In this document: positions 32,401-44,787 of the stretch, one piece after another | How the letters are laid out: each line of letters begins with the position of its first letter | How positions within the stretch are numbered: the first letter of the stretch is position 1 | DNA from: Scleromitrula shiraiana | Taxonomy: Eukaryota > Ascomycota > Leotiomycetes > Helotiales > Sclerotiniaceae | Length of the DNA stretch: 64,000 nt | Direction of reading: 5' to 3' | Assembly: GCA_028455995.1 (NCBI GenBank) | Contig: JABELC010000012.1 | Location: 248,001-312,000, forward strand | Program-made: the position numbers and the translations under genes | The notes under the pieces: generated by a model | What the model was told of the DNA's origin: nothing | The model's input: the letters and a program-made list of their open reading frames with translations, nothing else | Database searches by the model: none

Positions 32401-35199
32401 TTTGATGGTAATTTGGTTTGTTTGGTTGATGAGATTTTTTTCGTCTCGTGTATTTGTGTTCGAATGATATTGTTCCAATTTTGCTTGCTCGTTTGAGTTT
32501 ATATGCAAAAACAGCAGTCGGTGTATGTATAGATATCCTCCAAGAGATCTATATTCAGATACAAATCCAGAATATCTATCTTCTCTCCTGTATATCTCTT
32601 TCCTTCAATCTTCAGATATATTTCAAGTAATGTCCAAATAGATAGATAAATACCAATTTAAATATAAAAAGTAAGTGCGTAAAGATTCAAATAAAACCAC
32701 TTCACTTCCTTCCAAGCACTCAATCGAAATATAAGAGACAAGATCACCCCTCTTTTGAGTGAATAACAACAAATAAATAAAGATCCTTCGAAATCAAAGA
32801 ATCATAATCATCCACAATGCGTAAAGATAGAAATAATAAATAAGGTAGATCGCTCGAATCAAAAATCGTTGAGTTAATGTAAGACAAACAGACAATCCAG
32901 AAAAAAAAGACGTTGCATTATACTACTCGCTCGAGTACGATATTTGCCTCTTTTTTCTCTTTTTTCCCTTGATATTTCTTTCTATTTTATTTTATCTTAT
33001 TTTATTTTATTCCCCTAGCCAGCTATTTATTAATTCATCTAGCTAGTTATCATACGTATGTCCAGCTATGTATGGATATATGGATGCCAACCAGCCAACT
33101 AAAGTAACGTGGACTTGACCACCAAACAAGGCGAAAATTGGCAGGGAATTTGAAACCGAAAATGCGGTAAAGGTACAGGATCAAATAAATAAGTGACCGC
33201 CCAAATGAATAATTATTATTATTCTCCGAATAAAAGCGACTGAGTTTATCGGGTATGAAAATAAAACAAAATACGGAAGTATAAAATATGAAAATAATAA
33301 ATAAATATGTAATTGAATACAGTAAGTAAATAAATCGTTCGTACTGTTGCTCCGAATCCGAATCCGAATGAAAGTTGAAAATGCGAGTGACTTGGGAATT
33401 GAAATTGATCAGATGTTCCTCATGGGGGTTTCCTCGTTGTATGTATGTATCTCCTGTCACTACGCAGCTATCCAAAAACAACCAAGGCAAAAAAATACTA
33501 TTCGAATCCAACAGAAACAGTCAAATCGAATCAATAACTAAAAGCATCAAGTCAAATCAAATCAAATCAACGATGAACAGTAAAGAAAGGAAAATATCAA
33601 ATAATGCAAACGCACTAATCGCCACATCCACAGACGAGACAGACCTATTCCACTCATTAACCCACTTACCTGCATACAAGTATGCATAATATGCACGAAG
33701 TTGGAGATATTGACAGCTGTCTATCTGTATGTACTGTAAGCGTCCGTCGCCTCATACTGGATCGAATGACATGGGAGTACCCGTCTACTCCATTAATTAT
33801 AGTACGTACATACACCGACACATTGCCATTATTCAATAATAGGACTTAATTCTAGTCTGGTATGGTATGGTATGGTATGGTATGGTTGCGTTTTGCCTCG
33901 CCTCGGAAGAATGAAATGGAATGGGTAGCGGACAAGCCCATGTCAAGATATGAACGATACTTACCCCACGATGTAATATCACCGTCGTATGTACCTTTCG
34001 CCATCTCATCTACTTCATCTATCGCATCTCATCGTATTTATTGATTCATTAATTCATTTTGTTTGCCTCACTTAGCTGCCCAACGCCTGCGTGCGTCCCT
34101 GCGTTTCCATTTCGTACCTGGCCTGGCCTGGCCTGGCCCGAGAAATGGGTGCCCAAACAAACCGCAAGTCGAAATCCGAATCCGAGTCTCAAATCAACTT
34201 TATGCCGAGATCTATTCTTTAAATTTACAATCAGTACCTTACCTTAAACATCTCATACTTGGGCGAATCCATTGGTTGGTAAAGTAGGACTCGTCAAATG
34301 AGACTCAAGTTGAGCATGGGCGTTGAACTTGCTTCTATTGATTGGTATTGCATAAGTTTATTTATATACCGTATACAGAGTACATTGGCATCAAGAACCA
34401 TAGTATCTATATACATTATGATATAACATCATCATCCTCTATCAACCATAACCACTCCATTACCCGGCCTTCCACCCATCCATCCCAAACCCACAAGCCA
34501 CATACTCCCCTACATGATCTCGCCCCCCCCCCCCCTTCACTCCCGAATATTCAACCGCTCTTGCTCGCTCCTCTCCAGGCCGAGCATCAGACAGCCCAGA
34601 GGTGATGATTCTCATTGAGGCAAAATGTAAAAGGACAGCCAAGTTTAAGTTCTTGGCTAACTTAAGTGACAAACTAACTAACATTCACTATTAACTATGA
34701 ACTCAGGAAAGAAAGAGATAATGTATATATGCACGCACAGTGCTGTACAACAAATACATGTGAAATACATGCAGACGGCTACAGATGAGATGCAGATAGG
34801 TAGGTAAGTAGGTATTCAATCTATAGATGGAGATGCAAGTAGACAAAGCATACGCATCCATCATTAGTAAAATCATGTATGGACAGGACAGTTGTAGATA
34901 AAATATCATCATCATCATCATCAACAACAACATCAAAATCAACAATTTAATTCGATTCGTACGATAACAGAAGAAGAAATAAACAGAACACATCATCGGG
35001 AAAAACAATAAACTATCCCATTACCAAAATTCCCCAGATAAATGATTAAAAAGGTGCCATCATGATCTCATCAATCAAGTCATATCATCTATCTACTCAA
35101 CTTTCATACTTTCATGCAAGAAATTCCCCCCTTCCCCCCTCTTTCGAAAAAAAAGAACACTCCAACTCCAATTCCATTCTAGACCACCCACCCAATCTG

Positions 35200-35371
35200 C
35201 CAATTTCCCAATTTCCTAATTTCCCAATTTCCCAATTTCCCAATTTCCCAATTTCCCAATTTCCCAATTTCCCAATTTCCCAATTTCCCAATTTCCCAAT
35301 TTCCCAATTTCCCAATTTCCCAATTTCCCAATTTCCCAATTTCCCAATTTCCCAATTTCCCAATTTCCCAA
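35200..35371. repeat. octamer minisatellite CCCAATTT
   Basis: About twenty near-perfect copies of an 8-bp unit (CCCAATTT), with variant edges AATTTCCTAATTT on the left and CCCAAATTTCC on the right. Open frames through it (ISQFPNFP repeats on one strand, GKLGNWEI on the other) follow from the unit and are not taken as genes. Confidence 0.95.
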
Positions 35372-35682
35372 ATTTCCAATCCTCCATCCTCCATCCTCCA
35401 TCCACCCTTCCAAGCCCCTTCCCTCCACCCACTAACCCTCCAATGCAATCCAATCCAATCCAAAAACAAACGGGAGATCTCCATCCCATCCATCCTATCC
35501 ATCCAATTCGCAACGGAACGACGCATCAAGAAACGGCGCATCAATAAAGACATGGCATCCCATCCCATCTACAGTTTTCCTTCCCTTCTCCCTTCTCCCT
35601 TCTCCGCATCTACATCACGATAACACCATTTAAAAAATAATAAATCCATTAAACCCTATATTTCGTCTATATTCAACTCCTA

Positions 35683-35731
35683 CTAGTAGTAGTAGTAGTA
35701 GTAGTAGTAAAATATTGATTATATACTACTG

Positions 35732-35764
<33 letters not shown>
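35683..35764. repeat. TAG run and CTA run forming a hairpin
   Basis: A run of about nine TAG/AGT triplets (35683-35709) is followed after about 18 AT-rich bases by a run of about eleven CTA triplets (to 35764). The runs are reverse complements, giving a long trinucleotide stem-loop. Confidence 0.85.
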
Positions 35765-36066
35765 ATATCACGATAGAACTTTATGATAATTCAGACTTTC
35801 AAATCAATAGAACGCTCTCAGGCTCTAAGATATTTCAAGTTATAACATTGAAAGCATTTACTAGTGATTAAATTTAATAAAACTCACTACTAGTAGCCTG
35901 AGTATGAACATCATTATATTTATAAGGTTAGTAGTACTGGTGATTAATTAACTTGAATATAATGAAAACTTGAACTCTTATAATCTTTCTTACTACTAGT
36001 AGTATCACTTAATTTTAGATCAAGAACTTGAACAATACAATACAATAACATTATAATTACCCCAAA

Positions 36067-36218
36067 CTAAATCCTCTCTCTCCTCTCTCTTCTCTCTTCT
36101 CTCTCCTCTCTCTCCTCTCTCTTCTCTCTCCTCTCCTCTCCTCTCCTCTCTCTTCTCTCTCCTCTCCTCTCTTCTCCTTTCCTTTCCTTTTCCTTTTCCT
36201 TTTCCTCTCCTCTCCTCC
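36067..36218. repeat. polypyrimidine tract (CTCTC/TTCTC units)
   Basis: About 150 nearly uninterrupted pyrimidines on the plus strand, made of CTCTCTCC, TCTTCTCT and CTTTTC-type units; a second CTCTCTCCC tract lies at 36297-36350. Mirror-type tracts of this sort can form triplex DNA. Confidence 0.9.
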
Positions 36219-37060
36219 CCTATTCCATTTCCAACTCAATACTTCAACTTATCATTCTATTATAATTATAATCATTCATAGAATAATTGAAACGCTCTTT
36301 CTCTCTCTCCCTCTCTCTCCCTCTTTCTCCCTCTTTCTCTCCCTCCTTCACTTCTTGCATCTACATCTCCCATTCCCATCCCCATCCCCATTGCCGTTCA
36401 TAAACAACAATGGCATCGATACCGCTACCGCTACCGATACCGATGTATAATTCATATCTTAATAAATACAAATACAAATTCAAATTCAAATTCAAATTCG
36501 AATCCAATCCACAGCAATCACTTACTACTACTAATAATCCAATCACTTAATTCAACACAACATCATCAAACATAACATAACACAACACAACACAACACAA
36601 CACATCATTGACATCACATCATCAAATACAAAAACTAATAAAAACAAATAAAAACAAATACATCCAACTCCGAGTCAATCAATTCATCATTTAAATAAAC
36701 TACTATTACCACTACCACCACCACCACCACCACTACCACAACAAGTATCACGACCATTAAATTTAATTTAATTTTGCGATTTTACGATTCCACACTACGA
36801 TTCAACACTATTCAAAACACTAATACATAAATAATCAATTCAAGTATAATAATAATCCTAGTCCATCATGATTTTCCATTTTATATATTCCATTTTGAAT
36901 CCATCGACAGCGTGAGTGCCAGTGAGTGACTGACTGTAGTAGAATAGATTATTTAATCGAATATATATATATATGAGGGAGGGTATTCTATTCTATACTA
37001 TACTATATATTCGCTGTTGATATCATTTTTGATGGATTTGTTTATTTTTGACGTTTCTCT

Positions 37061-37110
37061 GGTATATATATATATATATATATACATATATACATATATA
37101 CATACATACA

Positions 37111-37144
<34 letters not shown>

Positions 37145-37147
37145 CAT
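37061..37147. repeat. TA / CATA microsatellite
   Basis: (TA)n passing into TACATA and then about ten CATA units. Confidence 0.9.
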
Positions 37148-37851
37148 ATCTACATAATACTCGTTCAATATCATGAATAACAGGTTAAACGTGCAGAAGA
37201 ATGATGATGTAGATGCAGAGCTTTAACCGGTGGTATGTCAAATATATATTTGCAAGTGTGTATTGTATGCAAGTACATTCATTCATTCATTCCTTCATTA
37301 ATCCATCCGTTCGTTGAAACAAGAAAATACTTAACATTTCAAATTTCAACTCGAATCCATCACATCGCAGCTACTAAGCCAGTCAACCAAATCAATCAAC
37401 CAACCTACAGGAAGAAATGATGATATCACATTATGATAACTTTGACATTCTCCAAAAGAAGAAGAAAAAAACAGACAAAAAAAAGAGATGTGGTCCAAGT
37501 TGAAGTGGAAGCCACTGAAGACGACTAAAGCGTCTTGGATCTGATGTTGAACGCCTTATGTTTTGGTTGTAAAAACAGAGACAGAGCCACACAGACACCC
37601 AAGCCCGGCGATCACATGACATAATATCGAACGATGTTATTATCGTTGATTTCTGATTTCTGATGATCCCGCTTTCACCTTTTTTATATTATCGACCGAC
37701 CATCATCCCTTAATATCCGCTACCAAAATACCATATGTCGAATGTATTCGTCGTTGTTTGTTGCTTCCGTATATTCTCGTTGTAAAATGTCGCTATCGAA
37801 TTCGAGAAAAGCTAACAAATACTTGGAGGAACAAATTGTCGATAATCCACT

Positions 37852-39219
37852 CTAGATGATATCCCATGCATCTTCTGCAGCATGACAAAACTTGCTGCAT
37901 GCAACACTTGCAGAAAGACTGAAGTTACTGATTGAAATCTTTTCATCCACAAGTTCATCGGCGAAGTTATCCGATCCCTTTGCCATAGCACCGACAAATA
38001 CACAGATGCTCTCCTTAGATTCCAATGTATCCATATAATCTCTAACACGAACCAAAGATGATTCGAAACTCAATGTAACCTTTCGACAATTGGGAGGAAG
38101 ATGATCGGTGATGGGATTTTGGATAACTTTGAGAAGTTTTTCTTGAGAGTTGACGGATCTGATTGAAAGTCGATGTAATAATTGAACCATGAGACCAGCG
38201 AAACGTTTGAATGTACGAGGAATTCGAACAGTTGGGCTGACTTCAATGAGAACTCCTTTAGCAGTATGAATGTAGATTTGAAGTTTTCCAGCCTTATTGA
38301 TTGGAGAATCGAGAAGAGTAAGAAGACACTAAGATAGTTAGTATATTGTAGAAATATCAATATAACGGTGTACACAAACCTGATGTGTAATATCTGGTCT
38401 AGCATCACTAATATCGCGATTCATCTTTCTCATAATACCGATATGCTCATCACTATTAAGAAGAGAATATTTATCATCTTTACCAGCCAATCTTCCACCA
38501 CCTCCAGAACTAGAAGCCTTGTAAGTTTCCAAACTAGCATTCGAAAGAACGACAATCAATCTCTGGGAATCTTTATCGGTGGATGGAATTGGAACATGTT
38601 GTTCAGCGATAACTTGAGGTAAAGTTGGAGGTGGCTCTGATTGAGTTCCTGCCATTATGAATAAAATGATTAGTTTATGAGGATTTGTGCGATGAAATGT
38701 TGAATTTTCAAGGACAGTTTCCGTTTTGGTAAGTAATATTCAATATTTAATATTTAATATTTAATATTTCTTTTTCTTCTTTCTTGTTGGAAGATGGAAG
38801 TTGAAAATGAAGTAATAGTAAAAGTAATAGTAAACAAAATCAATTGATAGAAATCAAATCAAATCAAACCACGATGATATATAATCCAACAATATATACT
38901 ATTGAACTGAATTGATGAATTGAATTGATGTATCGATAAAGACTTTTCTTAGATAAATTTTTGATGAGGTAAGGTAAGAAAAAAAAGAAGAGAAAATCTT
39001 CTTTGGTTTGATTCCTTCCCCACCATGTATGTACGCACCAAAAGGTACAAATTTATCGGGTTGGGGTAAAAAAAAAATTGAAAAAAAAAAAGGAAAAACT
39101 TTGTGTAATTGAAGAGTTGAAGAGAAGAAAGAAAGGAAGAAAGGGAAAGGAAAAAAAAAGGAAAAGAATATAATTATCTTACTTGGTCGCTTTATAACTC
39201 TTGGTTCAGGAGAAGACAT
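37852..39219 (-). CDS. EMG1: rRNA small-subunit pseudouridine N1-methyltransferase Nep1
   Basis: Three predicted exons: 39219-39183, 38648-38380, 38328-37852, joined in frame to 260 residues (yeast Nep1 is 252). Seen: [36 protein letters not shown] across the exon 2/3 junction, LQIYIHTAKGVLIEVSP, VRIPRTFKRFAGLMVQLLHR, FVGAMAKGSDNF and the C-terminal SLSASVACSKFCHAAEDAWDI. These are the diagnostic blocks of the SPOUT-class Nep1/Emg1 family, which methylates a pseudouridine in 18S rRNA and is needed for 40S ribosome assembly in the nucleolus. The last intron is 51 nt. The first is long (530 nt, 39182-38649) and joins a 12-codon start (MSSPEPRVIKRP) to exon 2; the alternative is a start at the ATG at 38655 without exon 1. 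A single-copy core gene, isolated here within repeat-rich DNA. Confidence 0.93.
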
Positions 39220-41718
39220 TGTAAGTCTATTTTTCTATCTTTTCTTTTCCTTTTCTAGATATAATATCCCCAAATTATATGTATTGGATGGATGAATTGA
39301 TGAATTGATGGATGGATGGATGAATGAATGAATGAATGAATGAATGGATCGATATATCAGCAAATTCGATGCAAGTATGGTGTAAGAATGATTTAACGGA
39401 TGAATAAAATGAATGGGTGAGTTGAGTTAAGTATTTTATAAATTATTGGATATTAATACAATAATAATAATAAAGAATTCGAGTTTTTAATGTAATGATT
39501 GAAAAAGTTGTAAGTTGTAAGTTGTAAGTTGTAGTATGTATAAATTGGAATGAAAGTTTTTTTGCTTCTTTTCGTTTTTATAGTCGTTTGCGTCTTTAAG
39601 AAGTTAAGAGGGGACCTCCTTGTCTTTAATGGTAGTGAGTGCTTCTTTTGAGTTTATTATTTCTATTAGGTCAATTCTTTCCGTAATCTTTTGTTTTTTT
39701 AGTCGTGAATAATTAATCGAGCGATGCGTGCGTGTGTGCGTGTGTGTGTGTGTGTGTGTGCGTGCGTGATAGGAATGTGGTTGTGGTTGTGGTTGTGGTT
39801 GTGATGGTTTTGTTTCTTAATTATGATACTGTATACCATAAAATGATGTCTTGTCTTGTCTTGTCTTGTCTTTCCGGATATAGATATAGATATAGATATA
39901 GATATAGATATAGATATAAATATAAATATAAATACAATTCTATATGATTTGATTTTTCGAATTCCAAGAGATAATAATATGAACGAAATGATGAATAAAA
40001 GATGATGAGGAAGAAGAGCTGATATTTATATATGATGATTGACTCTCTTTATATATCTAGGTAATCGATGATAATCATTATTGATAATGATGATGATGAT
40101 GATAATGATAATGATGAATTCAGCGGCACAGTATACCTAGCTATACCGTATGACGTGAGATTACTCAAGTCTCATAACATCATTCGTTCAATTACCCCTA
40201 TAAGAAAGGAAAAAACCGACCTGAAGAGATAGATCAATTTCCAAAATATTTCCATGTTACTTATACGAGTAATAATGAAATGAATTATATATATATTAGT
40301 AGTTGAGATAGATTCGATGCTTTATTCCTGAATAGACCGAGTATTCCTTATCTAGGTCTTTTATTCATTGTTGTTGACTACAATATTAATCATTAGATTC
40401 TATGTTTATTCTGCATCCAGATCCATACTCCTTTTTTTCCCTACAAAGAATCTGCAATCGAAATCACGAGGCTAGAACTATATCTTCTATTGTAAGATCT
40501 TACTCAATTGATTACATCTCTATATGTAAATATGTAAATAAGCATCTTTGAGTTTCCATCGATATCTCTTTCTTCTCCTGCGTATAATCCTTGTCTACAT
40601 CCACTTCATTCATTCATCCATCTATCCATCCAAAATTAACCTATCGAACCTATCTATCTATCCATGTGCTACTACTATTCCAAGACGATTAAATCTCTTC
40701 CATCTTAACATTTACCTATTCCTCTTCCTCTCCTCTCCATTTCCTCCCCAAACACAAAACCATGACTAAAATGTACCAAAATACACATCCCATCCAAGTT
40801 ACACGACGAAGGCAACCAAAAACCAAAAAATACTGTACCACAAATACCGTATACAAATCCAACCCCGCCTCCACCGGCTGAAATGAAAAAAACATCGATG
40901 AGCGAAGTGGATATATCTTATTACTACCGTACACATCCATCGTACCCCCGATCCAATCGAATGGTCAAACCATAAGATGTGGGGTTTATACAAACACCAT
41001 ACATACATACATACATACATACCCAGCTTTTCGCCCGGAAATGACAACCTCACTTCCCCCCATCCCTCCTTTTGTTCTTCCCCATACAAATAAATACATG
41101 CTCTTGATTTTCCTCGGCTCGTTTAATCTTCTCTTCCCCGGGATCGGAATATCGGGATACGATGGGGTGGGTAATCAGAAAATATCTACATATATACTCA
41201 CTCTACTCTAGGGGAGAGAAGAGAAGAAAGAAAGAAAGAAAGAGAAATGTATAAAATTGCGGTCCATACATGTATATGGTACACGTACGTAAGATTACAA
41301 CCAGTCAGTCCATTGTCATTGTGTATCGTTCGTTTCTTGCGCTTACTGACCAGCGAGCTCGATATTGTAATCATCATTCAGCTTCCTTTTCCTTTTCCTT
41401 TTCCTTTTCCTTTTCCTTTTCCTTAATCGCTGGTGCGAAGCCAAGAAGATAGATAGATAGCCTTTCCTTTTCCTTTTCCTTTTTCTTTTCCTTAATCGCT
41501 GGTGCGAAGCCAAGAAGATAGATAGATAGCCTTTCATGCCACCGTGGTATTGATAATATATATTCCTCGTTACCTAGTGGTACAATTCAATATAAGAGAG
41601 TCTGTGAAATCTTGTATTTACTATCTATCTATCTATCTATCTATCTCTCTGTTCTATTTCGTGCAAGAAAGAAGTATTTCGGACACAAAGTACCCCCTCC
41701 TCCCCCATGATTATATAA
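39220..41718. other. gene-free, micro-satellite-rich
   Basis: Upstream of EMG1. Holds GGAT/GAAT runs (39300-39350), TG run (39736-39760), TTGTGG units (39778-39802), CTTGT units (39848-39870), GATATA units (39880-39925), CATA (41003-41023) and a tandem duplication at 41.39-41.54 kb. No supported gene. Confidence 0.6.
41388..41537. repeat. tandem duplication of TTTTCC tract plus unique 40-mer
   Basis: Two copies of a unit made of a TTTTCC run followed by TTAATCGCTGGTGCGAAGCC, AAGAAGATAGATAGATAG and CCTTTC. Unique parts start near 41424 and 41492. The second copy has a shorter pyrimidine run with one TTTTTC interruption. Confidence 0.85.
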
Positions 41719-42240
41719 TCAACCCATCGCCCAACTATTTCCAAACGCAACATTCACCACATTCCAACTCTCAAACCGCAATCGAAAACCCTCCAAATCT
41801 TCAAAAACAAAATCACAATTCTTCTCTCCATCCTCCTCTTCATCCTCTGCATAACTCTCCCCAAAAGAAAAATCGAATAAGTTAGCACCAGATGCTGAGC
41901 ATGACATATCCACCCCCCCCCCCCCCCCCAAAAAAGGCAAAAAAGATCGAATTCCCAAACTTCTCTTCCCCCGATCCCACCCCATCGATCCGCATTAAAT
42001 TCTTCAAATCTTCTTTCTAGATCTCTCAATCATGGTTTCTACTCCATATACAGAATCACCGATGTACCCTCCGCTGCCAATACGTGACTCTCTTGATCAG
42101 GATATCCGCCTATGGAAGTATAGTATAGTATAGTATAGTATAGTATAGTACCACGAATAACAAGACTGGCGGCATACTCACCCATCTTCCGAAATCTCAT
42201 CCAGCAATCCATCATCATCAAAATGCCGCGCCAACTGCAA
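41719..42240 (-). pseudogene. fragmentary coding region, unknown family
   Basis: Minus-strand pieces look protein-coding: LARHFDDDGLLDEISEDG between an acceptor (TTTTTTTGCAG, about 42235) and a donor (GTGAGT at 42182); RRFEEFNADRWGGIGGREVW near 41960-42020; and a final segment LFDFSFGESYAEDEEEDGEK then FRLRFESWNVVNVAFGNSW to a stop at 41719. The pieces could not be joined into one open frame with ordinary introns, and a run of 17 C (plus strand, about 41921-41937) interrupts them. Either a decayed gene or small exons I cannot resolve. Family not recognised. Confidence 0.3.
42121..42150. repeat. TAGTA pentamer run
   Basis: Six copies of TAGTA/TATAG in tandem, inside what would be an intron of the fragmentary coding region. 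Confidence 0.85.
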
Positions 42241-44787
42241 AAAAAGCAACGCTTACTAAAATGGACAATTTATCCCGCGCGTGATTGAATCCTCTCAGGA
42301 CATAATACCCCAGTGTAATTAATATAATAGGATCGCGAATCTGCATTGCCGTTCCATCGAGCGGGATATTCATTTATCGTTTTCTTGCCGTTGGAAAAAT
42401 CGACTTTGGGTTTCGGGTTTCGCGTTTGTGGGTTTCGAGAAGTTCGCGAGTCGCTTGCTGTTTGTTGTTTGGGGGGTTGTTGGTGCCAAGTGGTCGGCTT
42501 TTATATAAATGCAGAATGCATCCATCCTTTTACTCTCTCTCTTCATTCTTGGAATATAGATATGTGGGAAATTTTAACTTATTATCACGTTTCTCTGCGT
42601 TGGGTTACCGATTTCTGAGTTGTGTTAGTTGCTGAGTTGGAGTTTGTGTATTTTTTGGGGATTTGAGAGTTATGTGAATTTAATGATTTCAATGATTTTC
42701 TAAATATAAAATCTTTCGATATGTTAAGGAACTATATTTATTTATTCATATATATATCCTTCTAATAATCTCAACATAATAAACCTCAAATTTGCATATC
42801 TTACATTCAAGTTTCAATAACAACGTATGAAAAAAAACAAACCCACCAACCAATAAAACAAAAACTGCACATCAACGCACCCTTTATGCCCCTCCATCCT
42901 CCCAAAAATCAATTTCATCATCCCCCTCTCTCTAAACACATCCATCATCCGAAAAAATACCCCCCTCCCTCTCCGTCTCCGCATCTTCCCCTAACCCCCA
43001 TCCATAGCTACAATAGCACACCTATCCATTTGCTATCTACCCATCACTGGCAGCTACTTGATACATCGTGATGCTAGTGGTTTATCGCGTTGATTATCTA
43101 TTTATATATATCTATGCATACATATTTATCTATATATATCGTATAAATCCCGATATATAAATAAAAAGAGTCTGAGGGAAAAAATCTATAATGCCAGACA
43201 CACTGGCAAGTTTTTATAATACTAGTTATTGAGTGGAGTGGAGTGTTATATTATATTATATTATATTATATCGTATCGTAAACTTAGGCTTAAAATAGAT
43301 AGATAGATAGATAAATAAATCGCGACATTTTCCCTCTCATACCCTAATACCCTAATAAGTAAATAAGTAAATAAAACCATACATAGCGAATGAACGAATG
43401 AATGATGAATGAAAAATGAATAATGAAATAACAATCAATCATAAAAGCTCCTTTTCCTCGATATCGTGATGCTAGGAGTAGGTAGGTAGGTAGTTGTTCT
43501 GAGGACGGGCGCTGCGGTTTTTGGGGGTGGGCTTGGTGTGTGGGGATGTGGGATGCGGATGGGAATGGGGATTCTTTTGTAGTTTTGCGCTGGTTTGTTT
43601 TGTTTTATTTTGGCTTTGCTGGGTGTGGTATGGTGTGGTGTGGTGTGGTGTGGTGTGGTGTAGTGTTGGTGTGGTGTTGATAGTAGTAGTAGGAGGAGGA
43701 ACTTGGGAATTTGGGAATTTGGGAATTTGATAATTTGATAATTGAGGTGATTTGTGAATAGGGTGGTATGGTATGGTATGGTATGGTATGGTGTGGTATG
43801 GTGAATTAGTGATGGTTTGAGAAGTGTGGGGATATACTTATAGACTGTGATGGATCTGATGGATCTGTTGGGTAAGTGGAATGAAAATGGAAATGAAAAA
43901 ATGAAAATAGAAATGAAAAAGGTGGTTAGGTGGTTTGAGGGACTTTATCATGGGATGGGATAGCATGGCATGGATGGGATGTTTCAACTGTTGAAATAAG
44001 ATCTAGATAGATATATGCTCTTTAGCTCTTTAGCTCTTTAGCTCTTTAATTGAGCATCATGATAGATTTTGATATTGCGTTGAAGTGAAAGTGCAATAGT
44101 CACGATGATCTTCTCTTGCTTCGAGAATATACATGTATAGTATGGTATCGATATTTGGACATGATTTTTGAGTTTCGATCATGATGTAGAAATAAAGTAG
44201 TGTAAGCTGATATCTAGTTAGGTTGTTTGGCTATTGTTAATGGATGGATGGATGAATGTATATCTTGTAAAGGAAATAACTGGATATAATGGAATTGAAA
44301 ACCAAGACCACTTTTCGATCTCATTAGCAAAAACTTGACGTGATTTTATCCATTGATATATCAAAAGTATTCTCCAGTTACATAGAACTTAAACATAGCA
44401 ACGGATTCATTCATCCAAAGATTTGATTGATTGATTGATTGATTGATTAATTTCAAAACATCTGTGCTACATGCTCGCCAACCTGCGTGTGTTACAGTAA
44501 GCTTCAATCTGATTATATTAGCATTCTTATCGGGCATTGAGAATCAAGGAGATGATAGGCTCTCATATTGTTGTTTATCACCTTGACTAATTGCTCGAAT
44601 CAAATCCACCGCATCGACTGCATTATGTACGTGCTGTCGCAATGTCGTCCCAAACGAGCCTGTTGCATATTCCCGGTATCTTAGAGAAGCATAGCATCTC
44701 GCGTTTACATTTTGTAACTCTGCCTTATCTTCAACTTCATCCGTAACGGCTAATTTTCCTCCACAAAGCAGAATCTATCGAGGAACT
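42241..44787. other. gene-free, micro-satellite-rich
   Basis: No supported gene. Seen: TATAT runs (43250-43272), GATA (43300-43316), GTGGT units (43625-43665), GGGAATTT units (43704-43730), GGTAT units (43766-43795), TTTAGCTC repeats (44024-44047), ATTG run (44423-44447). Confidence 0.55.

Larger units (their letters stand above)
32401..37851. other. 5.4-kb gene desert rich in simple repeats
   Basis: Between the upstream side of the low-complexity gene and the stop of EMG1. Only simple repeats and AT-rich spacer seen: TATGG units (33862-33887), an octamer minisatellite (35.2 kb), TAG/CTA hairpin (35.69 kb), polypyrimidine tracts (36.07-36.35 kb), AACAC units (36.57-36.60 kb), ACC units (36.71 kb), TA/CATA tract (37.06-37.15 kb). 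No coding exon with family support. Confidence 0.6.

Noticed and set aside
33050..33511. 153-codon frame, Phe/Tyr/Ile-rich
   Set aside because: Composition reflects AT-rich repeats; no motif.
35200..35371. CRISPR-like array
   Set aside because: The units are contiguous 8-mers without spacers, in a eukaryotic context; this is a minisatellite.
35062..35568. Long open frames on both strands through the 35.2-kb repeat
   Set aside because: They are produced by the octamer unit (repeated ISQFPNFP or GKLGNWEI) and have no flanking conserved sequence or gene structure.
43704..43730. GGGAATTT units as a second, inverted copy of the 35.2-kb minisatellite
   Set aside because: The reverse complement is AAATTCCC, which differs from the AATTTCCC unit in its A/T counts, so it is a separate simple repeat.
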